A DNA stretch of 64,000 nucleotides, taken from assembly GCF_001949145.1 (NCBI RefSeq), contig NW_019091362.1:934491-998490 (forward strand), written 5' to 3'. The stretch's first letter is position 1. Each line of letters begins with the position of its first letter. The position numbers and the translations under genes were made by a program. The notes beneath the pieces are model-generated. The model saw only the letters and a program-made list of their open reading frames with translations. It searched no databases and had not been told where the DNA came from. The stretch is from Acanthaster planci (lineage: Eukaryota; Echinodermata; Asteroidea; Valvatida; Acanthasteridae). This document shows positions 26,400 through 38,900 of this stretch, piece after piece.

Positions 26400-27898
26400 A
26401 TGAATAATGGAGGTTAATCTCCCTTATGCCCGTGTAAAAATGCAACAAAATAATCTGGTTTAGACTTATGAAGTGTCGAAAGTTTTGAGGTATGTTGATG
26501 GACTGACCAGTTAGGTGTACTGCAGAATCAAAAAAGACTTTGGCAAAATCCCGAGAGAGGCCAGTTCGAGGTGAAATTTACCAAAATGTACGTGCTATCA
26601 CATGGGATATCATGTAGATCTATAGAGGCTTTGCGTGGTGGCCATTTTGCAGGGCAGTTCTTTGTTCCACAGGGAAGCCTCCATTATGCATAACCTAAGG
26701 AGATAAAAAGCACTGACCTGCAAGATGGCAGCCATGAAAATCCTCTATAGGCATAACTACTCTGTCCATAGTCCTACCGCGCTATAGTAATACCACTGTC
26801 AACTGCTCCGTTCACGCACCTCTGGGCAAACAAACCCACGCGTCCACCCCGTCATAATGACGGAAGTACTTCATTACCCATGACACTCAGCCCCAGTTTC
26901 TGCACAAAACTGACCACGTTTGGGACAAACAAAATATTCCATGCTTTTGAGGGAATTATGCAAAAAAGACTGTAGATAATATACTTACTAAAATGTGGCA
27001 GTTATGTTTCAAACTTTCATCAGAGAGCTAAATCCATCCACTTCCACGTACGTTCTACAAACTATGACGTGAAGGCTCGGAAACAAATATTCACATTTCG
27101 TCCAAGGAGAAACTGCCTTCAAAATCACACTTTAACATGCTTGTCTGTTCACCACTATTTGGACACGATGCACCAAATTGACTGTCCACTAAACTTGTCG
27201 CAATTAGCGGTTATAAATTCAAGCTTGGGTCACTTTCTCGGCTGATATTTACAACAAATCACCGCTATGGCGCTTTCCCGCAGTCTGTCCACGTGCAGAC
27301 AACATCTCGAGCAACATTGATAAAAAGGCGGGAAACTGGCCCGTGACGAAAATACAAGCATTGACGAATCCAGTCGTGTGATAATACAAATTAGACCGTC
27401 ACCTGGTAAATTCCAACGAAGGCTTGCAGTCTTTTCTGAAGGAAAATTATCAACAGTCTTTTGTGTCACGAATGAGCACCAGGTGTAGCTGCCAGACAGC
27501 TGTTTACCCGGCGTTTCACCAGGACAGCGTGTGGAGTAAATAATTCCCAGTTGCTGGTGCGTTCAGTCCTCCCCCGTAAATTCACGATCATCATGGAGCT
27601 GTAGCTCTGCGCAGCGTGCGTGCAGCGATCTTTATTAATCCACCGCACTATCTGCAGCTTGCTTTCACATCACGCGAAGTGAAAGATGTGCAAATGTTTT
27701 GATGCGACGGCTGTTTGAGGCGCTTGGAAGCTGGCAAAAATTACCATTGCCGACAGTTACAGGCGAACTTTACAAGTTATAGGTAACTTGATCCCACAAA
27801 ATGAGTCTCAAGACCTTTTTAGGAATAGCGTTTTTAATTTGCATTAGGAAGAACAAACTGGTCTGTTTTGCAATTTTACTCGGTTAAGTATCCTGATG
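26400..27898. other. gene-poor region
   Basis: No gene is recognised. A moderately GC-rich patch at about 27,240–27,660 holds an E2F-like GGCGGGAAA (near 27,327) and could be a promoter or 5' exon, but nothing else supports this. Confidence 0.3.
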
Positions 27899-28025
27899 AA
27901 TTATATATAACGGGTTTGCCCTACCCAACGTATATTAATAAGCACTGTATGCTCAGTGCTTGTCCGAAAGCTTGCGAAAAAACCTCACAAGCTTACTCGG
28001 GTAAGCAAACCCGTTACATATAATT
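27899..28025. repeat. inverted-repeat element, 127 bp
   Basis: Arms 27,899–27,919 and 28,005–28,025 match as reverse complements at 20 of 21 positions. The 12-bp word TATCCTGATGAA occurs at about 27,889–27,900 and again near 28,059, flanking the element on a slightly larger interval. That may be a target-site duplication. Confidence 0.6.
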
Positions 28026-29018
28026 AACATCTCCCCAACGCAAAAATACATCTTGAAAATATCCTGATGAAAACTAACATTATGTGGGTCAAGGTTTCTC
28101 TTAACTGATTACTATTCTGCCCAAGATTCTTTAAATTAGATTTTACACACGAAGGGCTTGGTGATTTCGGTCGGGTCACATTTTTGAAACTCCATGCGGT
28201 GGCTTGTACTGTTATAAAAGGAATAAACACATATTAAATAATTAAAGATTAAATTGGAAATTTGGATTGGAAATCTGTTAATATGCCTAGTGTCAAGCCA
28301 CACCGCTTCAATTACAACAAAATCAATACTGTTGATTGAGTAGCCATTATGTAAAACAGTGGATTGTTCAATCGTTGCTTATAGCCGTATTCATTCAGCA
28401 ATAATGGTTTGCTACTATCATTGTATGTTTATTGTTTGTATTCTTTATTCGTGAATGATAGTGTGCGTCTTAACTGCATTAAACATGAAAATAGCGTCGA
28501 TAGAGAAGCAATATTTTTCCAGCAATGTTTAAAGCCCGGTCTGTATGGCATTATTACATGCCTGGAATACCCTATGAAGTGCTGGTATAGATTGGCGTTT
28601 AATTAAAAATTATCCATTGATGTAATGTAATATTTACGACGTTTGGGGAGGGACAATGGCTGTCGGTGAAATTTTATCTTCTGCTTCCTTTGGCCCCGTT
28701 CATTTTCAGGAAAGTACGAGAACTTTGCCAATAATTCTAAAAAGCGATGCTTGTATTTACTGCTGTCCATGCCCTAGTTTGTTAAAATGGATGTCTGAAA
28801 TATAATCCAAACGGGATTGCAGTCAGTAAAAAGAGGGGCTTTTTTCCCATGGTTTAATGAAATATTAACACAACGTATTCATTTATTCCTACGTTTTATT
28901 CCATTTTATTTATTTTGGAGGGACGGCGTTTTTTTTTTTTATTTCGGCCTTGATTTTTGCCTCGGAATATCAACATTTGCATATGAGTCACACACACACA
29001 GAAGTGTGTATTTGCCTG
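28026..29018. other. gene-poor region
   Basis: Nothing is recognised; open frames here have AT-rich composition and no motifs. Confidence 0.4.
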
Positions 29019-29158
29019 CAACTGGGGACCCCCTATTGTTCCTCTTTTGTTTGTACTTTTTTAGAAGACCACTCATAGATTTTGTACACAGTTGTCAATC
29101 GGGGAACACCTGTCAATCGGGGAATTTATTGTCCTCTGTTGTTCGGGGTCCCCAATTG
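29019..29158. repeat. short inverted repeat, 140 bp
   Basis: CAACTGGGGACCCC (29,019–29,032) and GGGGTCCCCAATTG (29,145–29,158) are near-perfect reverse complements (13 of 14). CA-rich simple repeats sit just outside both arms, and TGTCAATCGGGGAA is tandemly duplicated inside. It may be a degenerate small transposon. Confidence 0.4.
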
Positions 29159-29887
29159 AATGCAGAAACAAACTCTCACACACACACAAATTCCGAAACA
29201 GCTCGGCAAAGAACCTCAAAGGGCCCTGTACGATTTCTGGCGGTGTAGCATGACTGCGCCCTTTGCAGTGTGGAGTGGGGCTTGTATTCAGTGGTTTGCT
29301 CGTAATACTAAACTTTTTTTAGCTCGGGGTATCAGAAAGGTTGTTTGGGAGTCGCCTTTGAGTCATTGATCTCCGTGTACCGGTTCTGTAGAAACTCGAT
29401 ATGGGGGACGCTGATTTTACTTCGAACCGTGCGCGTCGCAAGGATTTTGCAATGGGGCAGAGCAGGCAATTAATACTCCCCCTAACATCCAAAAGTACAT
29501 CCAGTTTTTATTTGTATTTTTAGTAATTCTAACAAAGGAGATCAATGTTTTCAAAAGACTTCATGCAAGAGGCCTGTAATTTCTGACAATGCATTAAAGA
29601 GTTACAGAGACCTTTCAGTTTCCTCAATGAGTATGGAATTAGCGCCCATTCATGAACAAATAACGGGTGAAAGAGGCTGGTTGTTTTAGGTGTACAGCGA
29701 GTTATGCGTATGGTCGAAAGAGAAAGGCGATTTGCATTTTGTGCTTGCTGTCCGTGACGCGTGTGCGCCGTAGTGATCATCAGGTTTACCGGGGGGCTGT
29801 GCCTCCGCATTTTTGAGTTTTAATCTTGTCGTTTGCATTCAGTCAAGCTGTGTTCAAGTATCAAAGACATTGTGTTCTTTCTTTAGC

Positions 29888-30562
29888 CGACAAAACTGCG
29901 TCTCGTCTTACCGTCGCCAAGACGCAACGGGACGATGGCTCCGTCGCGTCGTGCCGTCGCCTCCTTTCTCTTTACTTTTATGCTGTGCTTAATGCGTCGC
30001 GTCGTGCCGTTGTACCGTCACGTCGCCTGTCATTGTATGTTTATAGTCTAGGTACACCGTCGCCGTCGCGTCCAGATGTCGTGCCGTCACGTCGTGTCAT
30101 CACACCGTCGTGTCGTGCTCTTGTCGACTGTAGTGTCGTGCCGTCGTGCCTTACTGTTTCTAAAAATGGCTGGTGCTTATCATAGCCAATAGAGGGCGTG
30201 TGTTGAAAGTGCGTGCACTATGGGGCTTCAAGATGTTATCATGTAATGGTATCTCCGAAAGGGGCTTCCAGAGCTACGGCTAGGTCTATTGTCTGCGCAT
30301 CTCCACGTATTTCCAATGGAGCGAAGACCTAGACCTAGCTCTAGACAAGAGATTTAGATGTAGCCTTTGATCCGGCTCTAAGGGCGCCCCCTGTTCCAAC
30401 AGTAATGCGGCGACGACAAGAGCACGATGCAACGGCACGACGCAACGAGTCGACGGTACGACGCGACGTCAAGACGGTACGACGCAATGCATTAAACACA
30501 GCATGTCATGAGAAAGGAGGCGACGCAAAGACGCAATGGCACGACGCAACGCAATTTTGTCG
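29888..30562. mobile_element. TU-like foldback transposon, about 675 bp
   Basis: Both ends carry long inverted repeats made of degenerate tandem units of the type GTCGCGTCGTGCCGT. The left arm is about 29,888–30,155 and the right arm about 30,405–30,562. The outermost bases are CGACAAAACTGCGT on the left and, reversed, CGACAAAATTGCGT on the right. A non-repetitive block GCCTCCTTTCTC…GCTGTG is shared by both arms. Flanks TCTTTAGC and TCTATAGA match at 6 of 8 positions and could be a decayed 8-bp duplication. From memory, sea urchin TU elements have long inverted repeats whose outer part is about 15-bp tandem units and make 8-bp duplications; this element fits that plan. There is no transposase, so it is non-autonomous. 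Confidence 0.65.
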
Positions 30563-31171
30563 TCTATAGAACACCATACAAGGAGGACAGGGTTATAACC
30601 GTTCAAGTAAATCAGCCTGGCGGATTGTATACCTGGCACTGGCAAGCAGTAATCATGCTTATTCCCTGATTTTGTGCATTGTGATTGGTCAACGCGTTGC
30701 AAACTCTTGGAGGCGCGCTATCCGTCCCGAGCTGAAGTGCACCATCAATCGGCGAAAGAAAACAGGTTTCTTGTTCTTGCTCTCGAACGGTGGGAACACG
30801 ACTCAAGAACACTATTCGCGGAACAGCATCAACACCAGGGTTTTAGAGGAATACACGGAAAAACTGGTGTGATATTGATTTTTGAATAGCTGCAAAAATA
30901 GAGAAATGGCTTACAATGTCTGAGACAACAGGAGGTTTTGCAAAATTAACATTAATTATTTTCCATAACACAGAAGTGAATGTTTCTGTTTAAATAGAAA
31001 AGATTTCAGCCCAGTTATCCAAACATTGACTATTAAACAACGTACTACGACATGGACGCCGCCATGTTGCATTTTGCTTGTCATCACTAACTACCAGCGA
31101 TAACCAGTTGTACGTTCCCGGCGTTCGAGCGGCCGACCCAAGAATAACAAATCGCACGGTGTACTACAGCC

Positions 31172-32304
31172 GCCAAAATTGCGTCGCGTCGTGCCGTCAT
31201 GATGTCGCATCAACAAATCACGACTGAACCGAACCAAAGTGACAACATTGCCCGAGTAAGACCGTAGACAAGAGGTGTGAAAAATGAAGAAAAACAAAAC
31301 AAACACAACAAACAGAAAAAGGGTTAATTTTAATCAGTTTCGAGTGGGTTATTAAATAAGAAAATGGTCTGTTAATTCGGGAAATGATATTTTTGCACTA
31401 GAATTTTTTCTCCATAATCAATTTTGACTAAATGCGCACTATACAGCATCGCGTTACCATTACATTTTGTACACACACAATGGGCGATGACCTATTCAGT
31501 CTTTATAATGGAGATCAAGGGTTGCACCACACCAAGTGCGCGCCCATGGAAACAGGGCAAAATCAGGGCGAAGTACCGACGCGTTTTTTCACTGGACTAT
31601 GGCCAGAAGATCGTTTCAATTTTATGGGGGTTAGCCAGGTGATTTTTTATTCACCTTTCCCCGAGGATACCCCACAAAGAGTAGTAAAACTGTGCACTCG
31701 GCTCTGAATGTAGCCGCCCGCCTCTATCCAAAATTTTGGGCTTTTGTGAAAGAAATGCCCCGAAGTAGAAACTATCAGTCCCAACTTCGGGATTTGGGAC
31801 TGATCCCGTGGGATCATAAAATATTAATGAGTTCTCGCTTAGGAATCCAACGATTTGGTGGAATGCACCCATAGGGCCTACAAGATTTGATAATGAAAAA
31901 TGAAAATTGAACTTAACTCTATCTCTAAGGACGCCCCCATTTCTACCAGTAGTGAGGCGACGGCGAGAGCACAACACGACGGCACGACGTCGACGCGACG
32001 GCACGACGCCAAGGGGCAACGGCATGACGCGACTACACGCGGCGACGACTGAAGGCCACGACGCAACAGGTCGACAGCACGACGCGACGCGACAGTACGG
32101 CGCGACGATACGACACGACGGCAAGACAGCAGGACACGACGCAACAGCAGGACGCGACGGCACGACGCTACGTCACGACGCAACGCCACGACAGCACGAT
32201 ATAATGCATTATACGCAGCATAAAAGTAACGAGAAAGGAGGCAACGCCACGACACAACGGCACGACGCGATAGAGCTGTCGTAGCGTCGCGTCGTGGCGT
32301 GAAA
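31172..32304. mobile_element. second TU-like element, composite copy
   Basis: The right part (31,916–32,304) aligns with the inner edge and right arm of the 29,888–30,562 element: both start CTCTAAGG.CGCCCCC, then GAGGCGACGGCGAGAGCAC-type sequence. Its tandem CG-rich units are expanded over about 31,945–32,200, and the conserved GCATAAAAGTAACGAGAAAG block follows. The left part is only about 30–40 bases (31,172–31,205). Between them lie a copy of another dispersed repeat (31,212–31,523) and about 390 unrelated bases. The right end folds on itself as a small hairpin (about 32,242–32,304). It is either a large element that captured sequence or a mosaic of two insertions. Confidence 0.5.
31212..31523 (+). 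repeat. dispersed repeat family B, copy 1
   Basis: This sequence recurs in the same orientation at 34,257–34,650. Shared blocks include CAAATCACGA, GACCGTAGACAA, AATAAGAAAATG, GGAAATGATATT and GCGATGACCTATTC. It is not coding. Confidence 0.7.
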
Positions 32305-32756
32305 TCGAGCTGTTCTTGACCATACGCGGACAAGCCCAAAGACCATATATACCGCAATCCACTCCGAGCAGAACAAAGAAGGGTGTTTTTTTGGAGGGGG
32401 GTTTTACTTTTTTTTTATACTCACCGCATATGTGCGCCATTAGGCGCGCAAGTACATGTGCGTTTGACGCGGAGCACGCTGAGTACTCGTGACCAATTTA
32501 TTGCGGCACATGGGTGCGTTCGCTTAGCTCACACGTACACGTGTAAGTCAAACTTACACGAAAGCGTTTGTTTAGCCATCACGTGATCGTCGTGCATGCC
32601 CTGGTGGTGTCAGCCACCACTCCTTGGCTGGCGAGCAGGTCTTTGAAGGCTGCCCGAGTGTAATGACGTCACGGACGGACTGTTTGAGCATGGGCATGCA
32701 CGGAACGTGGTGGGGACTTGACCTTTTTCCCAGAATGCCTTGGCGAACACACTGTG

Positions 32757-32828
32757 GCGTTCGATTAGCCTCATTTCGAGGCCTCCCTTGGTGTAACACT
32801 GGTGTATTCAGGGAAGCTAATCGAACGC
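32757..32828. repeat. small inverted repeat
   Basis: GCGTTCGATTAGC (32,757–32,769) and its exact complement GCTAATCGAACGC (32,816–32,828) flank 46 bases, which themselves hold an imperfect pairing of CCCTTGG and TTCAGGG. It could be a tiny foldback element. Confidence 0.5.
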
Positions 32829-33035
32829 ACCGTATAAGGTCTTTGCGGACACGCAGAACGCGTGCAAGAACCCGCTTGGAAAACGTGTTTTGAGTAGGAG
32901 CTGTCCGTCTTTGAGTTTATGGGGCGGATAAATTAGTTACACGTACTCAGCTTACTCCTCGTCATATGCGCATTTTACTTGCGCGCCTCATGGCGTGCCT
33001 GTGTTTGTTTGCCTGTGCCGTTGATTTCCATTATC

Positions 33036-33170
33036 CGGTTCGTAAGTGACTTCGTCACAAAGGCGGAAGCGTCACGATTTCCAGGCTCTCATTAATTAAA
33101 ACAATCGCTGGAGTTACGCGTTAACTTCCAGTTTCATGGTTCCATGTAAACGGCGATCAATGCATGTAGG
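33036..33170 (+). repeat. dispersed repeat family C, copy 1
   Basis: It is reverse-complementary to 42,056–42,215 inside ACTR3 intron 7. Shared words include GGTTCGTAA.TGACTTCGTCA and AAACGGC.AT.AATGCATG. Confidence 0.6.
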
Positions 33171-34256
33171 CCTAACCCTACGAACTGGATAGACTGGATA
33201 GGACATCACGAAACGCGTCCCGCGTATGCGTATTTTCAGGAGGGTGAATAACGAGCGTTGTGACTTTCGTTGCGTGTACTTTCGGAGTTTTTCAAAAACT
33301 GGTTGAGGTTTTTATGCTTCAATAGTCAGATTTCGAAGAAAAACTGAATTCTGCACTTGGAATGGATAAATTTGGAAAGAATAATGGTTAGGGTGTACGC
33401 AGCAGTATTACCGAAGATCAACGTCAAGTTGGAAGAAGGAACAGAAGGAAAATTTTAGTTTCACAAAGTTTCTCAAGTTATACTTTATAATGCTTAACTT
33501 TAAGCCTATAATTAAAGGCCAAGTAAGAAATTTATGACAGTCTATCTAGCCTATCAGGCTTTGTATATGAAACTTCACTATCTCGAAGTTGGGACCGTCT
33601 GAAATGTTACTTCTTGGCAAAAGTGGTTTCAAAAACTGAATGACTAATTTGTCATTTATTTTCCCCAGATTTCATCGGAAAAATATCCAAGGCAGCCATG
33701 ATTTGCGTTTGTCTGATCTAAAGACGCCCTGGACCGAAATCGTGTGACAGACGATGTGATAGGAGTGACACAATTCTTCTTCGGGGCAGAGATTAAAGCA
33801 AAGTGAGAAGCAGAGAGCTGACGCTTCTGTTGAATGAAGTTACAAACAAGGGAATTCAAAGTCAACGCAATGACAGAAAATTTGTCTACATAGCAAAATT
33901 ATTCGTTCTCTGTTAAAACTGACTTTTTATGCCGGAAAGTAGTTGCTAAATGTAAATCTTTAAGTCACATTGTGAACTCAACTTTTTAAGCTGATTAATA
34001 AGTGTCTGTTTTAAAAACGGCAGTAAGTTAGTTTGGTCACTCATTTAAAGCTGCGCTCACTTTGTGCTCAAAAAAACGATTCTCACACTTCCGTAGGCCG
34101 CATGCCTCAATATATGAAAGGAATTTTATTAAGTACATTTTTCCTAAGAGTGTATAAAATTAAAATCATTTTATTGATGATTTTTTTCAGAGTTGGCTCA
34201 TCGAAACAAACAAAACCTATTGCATATCATGGAGGAATTCTCAAAGTTTTACACAC
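33171..34256. other. gene-poor region
   Basis: No gene or repeat is recognised. Confidence 0.4.
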
Positions 34257-34650
34257 TGAACAAATCACGATTGAAGCGACCCAAAGTGAAAATATTGCCA
34301 AAGCGAGACCGTAGACAATAGGTGTAAAAAATGAATTAAAAACAAACACACACAAAAACAGGTTAACATTGTCACTTTCGAGTGGGGTAGTTAATAAGAA
34401 AATGCTCAGTTATTTCCGGAAATGATATTCTTGCATTTTCGGTTTATTTTTGGCTTGTTTTCGGGAGGGAGGCCGAGGGCTTAGCCATCATCCCATGAGA
34501 AAAAAGGTTATGTTGACCAGAAATGCACAGCATACAGCACTGCGCATTACCCCCCTGAAACGCCGCCATTGTTCGGCCGCGCATTTTGTGCATAGGCAAT
34601 GCGCGATGACCTATTCTGGACCAGTCTATATAATGGAGATCAATGGTCTG
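34257..34650 (+). repeat. dispersed repeat family B, copy 2
   Basis: It has the same ordered blocks as 31,212–31,523, with an extra internal segment (about 34,440–34,510). It lacks the CG-rich TU-like flanks of copy 1. Confidence 0.7.
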
Positions 34651-34680
34651 TGCTATGCGGTGAGTACCAAAAAACAAACA

Positions 34681-34720
34681 AACAAACTAACTAACTAACA
34701 AACTAACTAAATAACTAACA
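34681..34720. repeat. (AACT)n microsatellite
   Basis: Imperfect tandem AACT/AAAC units are seen directly. Confidence 0.85.
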
Positions 34721-34845
34721 AAACACGCCCTCTTTTGTTCCGCTCGGGGCGGATTGTGAAACGCCCGTATTGAACAGTGGCGTCTGCACGTGAAACCTGG
34801 TCTGTGACAATTAGGCAACAGTCATATCCAACTTTTTATCAAGTT

Positions 34846-34927
34846 GGTAGCGTGGCCGAGCGGTCTAAGGCGCTGGTTTAAGGCACCAGTCATTTCGATG
34901 GCGTGGGTTCGAATCCCACCGCTGCCA
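34846..34927 (+). tRNA. tRNA-Leu (anticodon AAG)
   Basis: This is an 82-nt cloverleaf with all parts intact. The acceptor stem pairs GGTAGCG with CGCTGCC, and A is the discriminator. The A box is TGGCCGAGCGG, and the anticodon stem is CTGGT/ACCAG around TTAAGGC, giving anticodon AAG at 34,880–34,882. The variable arm CAT-TTCG-ATG is long, as expected for a class II leucine tRNA, and the T arm is GTGGGTTCGAATCCCAC. It has no intron. It closely resembles vertebrate tRNA-Leu-AAG, so it is likely functional. Confidence 0.95.
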
Positions 34928-34930
34928 AGG

Positions 34931-34934
34931 TTTT
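34931..34934 (+). terminator. RNA polymerase III terminator
   Basis: A run of four T begins three bases after the discriminator base of the tRNA, followed by a second T run. This is the usual pol III stop signal. Confidence 0.8.
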
Positions 34935-35996
34935 ATTTTCCTGAAATGGACCTTATTCACAAGAAAGCTATTTGGGTATGTGCCCGGAATCTATCTATGG
35001 GGGTGGTGCCAAACTATTTTGGGTCCCATGACTCACTCCATTTTTTATGTAGCTTCAAACATTTTGACATAATTAATCACAAATTTAAATTATTCATTAT
35101 CATAAATGATATTTATTTATGATGAACATGAACTATTGCTTTCATTATATAATATTCACAGGTTCTCAAAACGAACAAATTTTCACAGACCTGTATTCAA
35201 CAAAAGGTCTATCATAAATTCCAATACTTTGGAGCTACATCTAGGCCACTACGCGATAGGATATATCCCACCAGCCAGTTCTTCTTAGACGGCCGGCCTG
35301 CCAGGTGGGGGGGGGGCTCTAGTTAGAGCAGATCATACGAACACACATGGAAAGTGAATTGAACGCACCCTTCCTTTCCTTGTTTATTTTTTGCCGTGCA
35401 GAATGTAGCATCATGATCAGGGGCCTACAAGTCAAACTGAATAAATTCATTTGGTGCATTCCCCAGGATAATTTATCTTGGTGTCTTGAGTAACTCCGTT
35501 CAGTTGTGTGACTTATGATTCTCCAAGCCTAATCCAGCTTAAATCCCCAAACATACAATCATTACATGGGCTTTTTCTGCGAGACATTTACTTCCGCATG
35601 TCCCTCTCACGAATTCACATAACTCCCCTTGCAAACTTAATAGAGCAGTCGAGCGTCTACCAGAGTCATCAAAGGTCGAGTTCGTACCCACAATGCAATT
35701 GAAATACACGTTTGCTTTCAAGATCAGATAAATTAAACCATTTTCAATCTGTACATTATAAATATGAATCATTATTCTAAAATAATTTTAGTCAAAAAGT
35801 TAGATTTAATTACAATATAATTGAATTTTATTTTCTTTTAGTTGCAGAGTTTGTAGAACTGTGGACTATGGTAATGATCGGCCATGTTAACACTACTTCC
35901 TTTATCGGGAGTTAGCTGGGAATAGCAACTCTAAGCGATTGATTTTTCACGCTTTTCTCCCGATCGCCAAATTAGTTTTGAGAACTGAGCTTCACA
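34935..35996. other. intergenic, ACTR3 upstream region
   Basis: About 1 kb lies between the tRNA and the ACTR3 start codon. It must contain the ACTR3 promoter and 5' UTR unless a non-coding first exon lies further upstream. I see no convincing TATA box. A G run lies at about 35,308–35,317. Confidence 0.4.
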
Positions 35997-38900
35997 ATGG
36001 CTGCTAGACTACCTGCATGTGTTATAGACCCTGGGACGGGGTGAGTTGACCAATATTGATGTTAAAACTCAATGCGATCTGGAGACACTGTGCCAGGGCG
36101 TTTTCCAGTCATCGTGTATAAAGTTTATGGGGGCGTGCAGTACACGCCTGTGCACTCTGTGAATCGTGTGCAGTTTACTTCCTGTTCGGGAGGGTGTCGC
36201 TTCTATTCCTTTTTATGGAAATGATGCACAAAAATTTGACTATTTCTCATGTTATTCAACCTTTGTGCTGATCAGTGATTGCAACTATTTGGATGAAATA
36301 TTGTATAAAAGTCATTTCTATTCACAGTGACCATGTAGCCCCACTAGTGTGGCACGCACTCTCACTCCCGATCCATCCTTAGCCACACATCCGTATACGC
36401 AATTTCGTGTTGACGTATTGAACATTTTTGGTGCACCCACTTATCATCGTGGGCGCAATTTCTTTTGCACACGAAAATGATTCTTGACCTTTCCGCTTTC
36501 TAAAAACCATTTATTGAATGATTTCACTCACGTTATTCAGGTATTTTCCAGTCTTTTTGCCTTTATCCATTCAATCTCACAGGCTCACTCTCACAGTCGC
36601 CATCTTTAAAATAAAGTCGTTGAACGTTATGTCACTTGACCCCTCATCGTCTCGACAGCTGTTCCATGTCAAGACATATGTAATACACGGACTGGTCGAT
36701 AAGATACTACATGTACCAAGGGCTCTTCCGAAACTTTGGCAGCAGTTTAGATGTCTTGACAAATCATGGCATATTATTGGCTGGCTTGCAATGTCATGCT
36801 GGCTGGTGGGCACTATGCTATTCAATCCCAACTGAAACCGATTGCATGTGCAGTAACATAAGGAGTCTGGATTTTATGGAGTCAAATTTTCAAGGGGCAC
36901 CTACCTATCAGGGAGCTTGAGGATAGTCTGATGCCCTGACATCTACAGTTATCTTGCAATGTACTGTGCGCTACAGCCCAGTCTAATGTGTGCAGGGCAA
37001 GCATAGTTATTCACTAACGATGTGTGGTGTGCACCAACATGCCTTGCGTACCTTGGCTGTTAGATTCTGTAATCCAACGTAACACAACTGATCCTAAGAA
37101 TGGTTTCAACATCATCATCTTTGAAGAGTTCCAGAAAGCAACCTTTCAAAACCCAGCTGGGAGCAAAATAGCACATTCTGACAGCGTCATGCAGAAAAAT
37201 ACTGCTTTCTCTAGCAGAATACTGATTTTCCGCCTTCAGAATACTGAAAGCTGAGTTAAAGGTTTGCCTCTCTGTTTGAAATGCAAATAAATATTCTACA
37301 ACCTAATTATGGAATAGTATGTTGCTTATCAGAAATTTCTTACTGTAAACACAGGTATACAAAGATGGGCTTTGCTGGGAATACTGAGCCACAGTTTATT
37401 ATTCCGTCAGGTAGGTATCCAGTTTTCATGCTCTTATTCAGTTTAAAAAATGTTTGCTTCTGTTTTTTTAAGGAACCAGCTTATTTTCTGAACAGTAATG
37501 TTTAGCTAAATGTACATGAACTAGATTTAGATGAAAGCCACCTGAGAAAACTAGGGATGCGAATTGTAGATTGAACAAAAAATCACTGAAAGCAGCATCT
37601 ACTTAAAGACTTTCATTGTTTTCATGTAAATTTAGTAATCACTGAAGACCAGAATGGTAATGACTCTAGTCAATGACTCAACTCAAGTCTGAATTGAGTC
37701 ACAGTTTTGGTAACTCAACTCGATTGCCAGTGGATAAATGACTTGACTCAAGTTACTGTGAACAGATGACTCAGCTTGACTTTAGTCCCTCATCAGAAGA
37801 CCTGACTCAAGTGAAAGTTAATAAGACTCAAGTCCAAAACATAAAAGCAAATGTCTTTGCAAAATTCAGTTATTTGGAGTGATTTACAGAGCTGGTTTAT
37901 AATGTTCATGTTATGTGTTATTGTCAAGAGTAAGTATTGTCAGAGGTAAATTTAAAAAATACAAAAGTGATTTTTCTCTCTTTTTTATTCATAGCTTTGT
38001 TTTCAAATATTGGTGACTCAAATTGACTCAAGCTAAATATTTGACTCAACTCCACTTGACTTTTTTGCCTAATGACTCGACTCGACTCACTACGTTGCAA
38101 GGACATCTCGAGTCACAAAATTAGTGACTCATTACAACTCTGCTAACAATATGACCAGAATGGTTTGGGTCTTGGAGTGCATGGTTAGGAGTAGTTTGAT
38201 TTCATCTTTGCTTGTAATAGAAAGTAAGTTGTACTTTATCTCAAATAGGGTACATGTATTTACTCCAATTTCCATAACAACAAAAGATTTAAAAATATTC
38301 TGTTGAGGTAAATTTGATTAAGATACATGTAAGTAAAGAGCTACACTTATTAAGTCAAGAACTACTAGTAAGCAAGCTTTTTGTAGTCGGATAAAAGTAG
38401 CATTACCTATGACATGAAACTCTTAAATACTCTAAATCAATGTAGCTATGCTGACTTACAGTATGCAATTTGTCAGCATCTCTATTTGCAGCTAGTTACT
38501 AAATACGAAGCTCATATCGTTCATTTTTTTGTAGCTATTGCCATCAAGGAGACAGCCAAGGTAGGCGAGCAATCACAACGCAGATTAGCAAGAGGAGTTG
38601 ACGATCTGGACTTCTTCATTGGTGATGAGGCAGTCGACAAGCCAAATTATGCATGCAAGGTCAGTCATGAAGAGGCAAGCCCCAGCTCAAAGTATGGATG
38701 AGATTGTCCCTGGACCCACACTGACCCGCCCTCCCCCCAATTTCATAAGTGTTTCCATTGGAACCGTTGTTGTTGTGCCTTTTTTTCTTTGCTGGAACTT
38801 TGAAATGTCAAGTTTGTAGGTAATGTTTCTCCCATGAAGGGCATGAAAATATTGCTAATGCACACATCACATCGTGCTCTTTTGTACAATTTCTAAACCG

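Noticed and set aside
28817-29248. 143-codon plus-strand open frame rich in Phe and Leu
   Set aside because: Composition follows T-rich low-complexity DNA and CA repeats.
29826-32357. Several long Arg/Ser/Val-rich open frames on both strands (for example 31,651–32,163 and 31,878–32,357)
   Set aside because: They are produced by the CG-rich tandem units of the foldback elements, where all frames tend to stay open; they are not genes.
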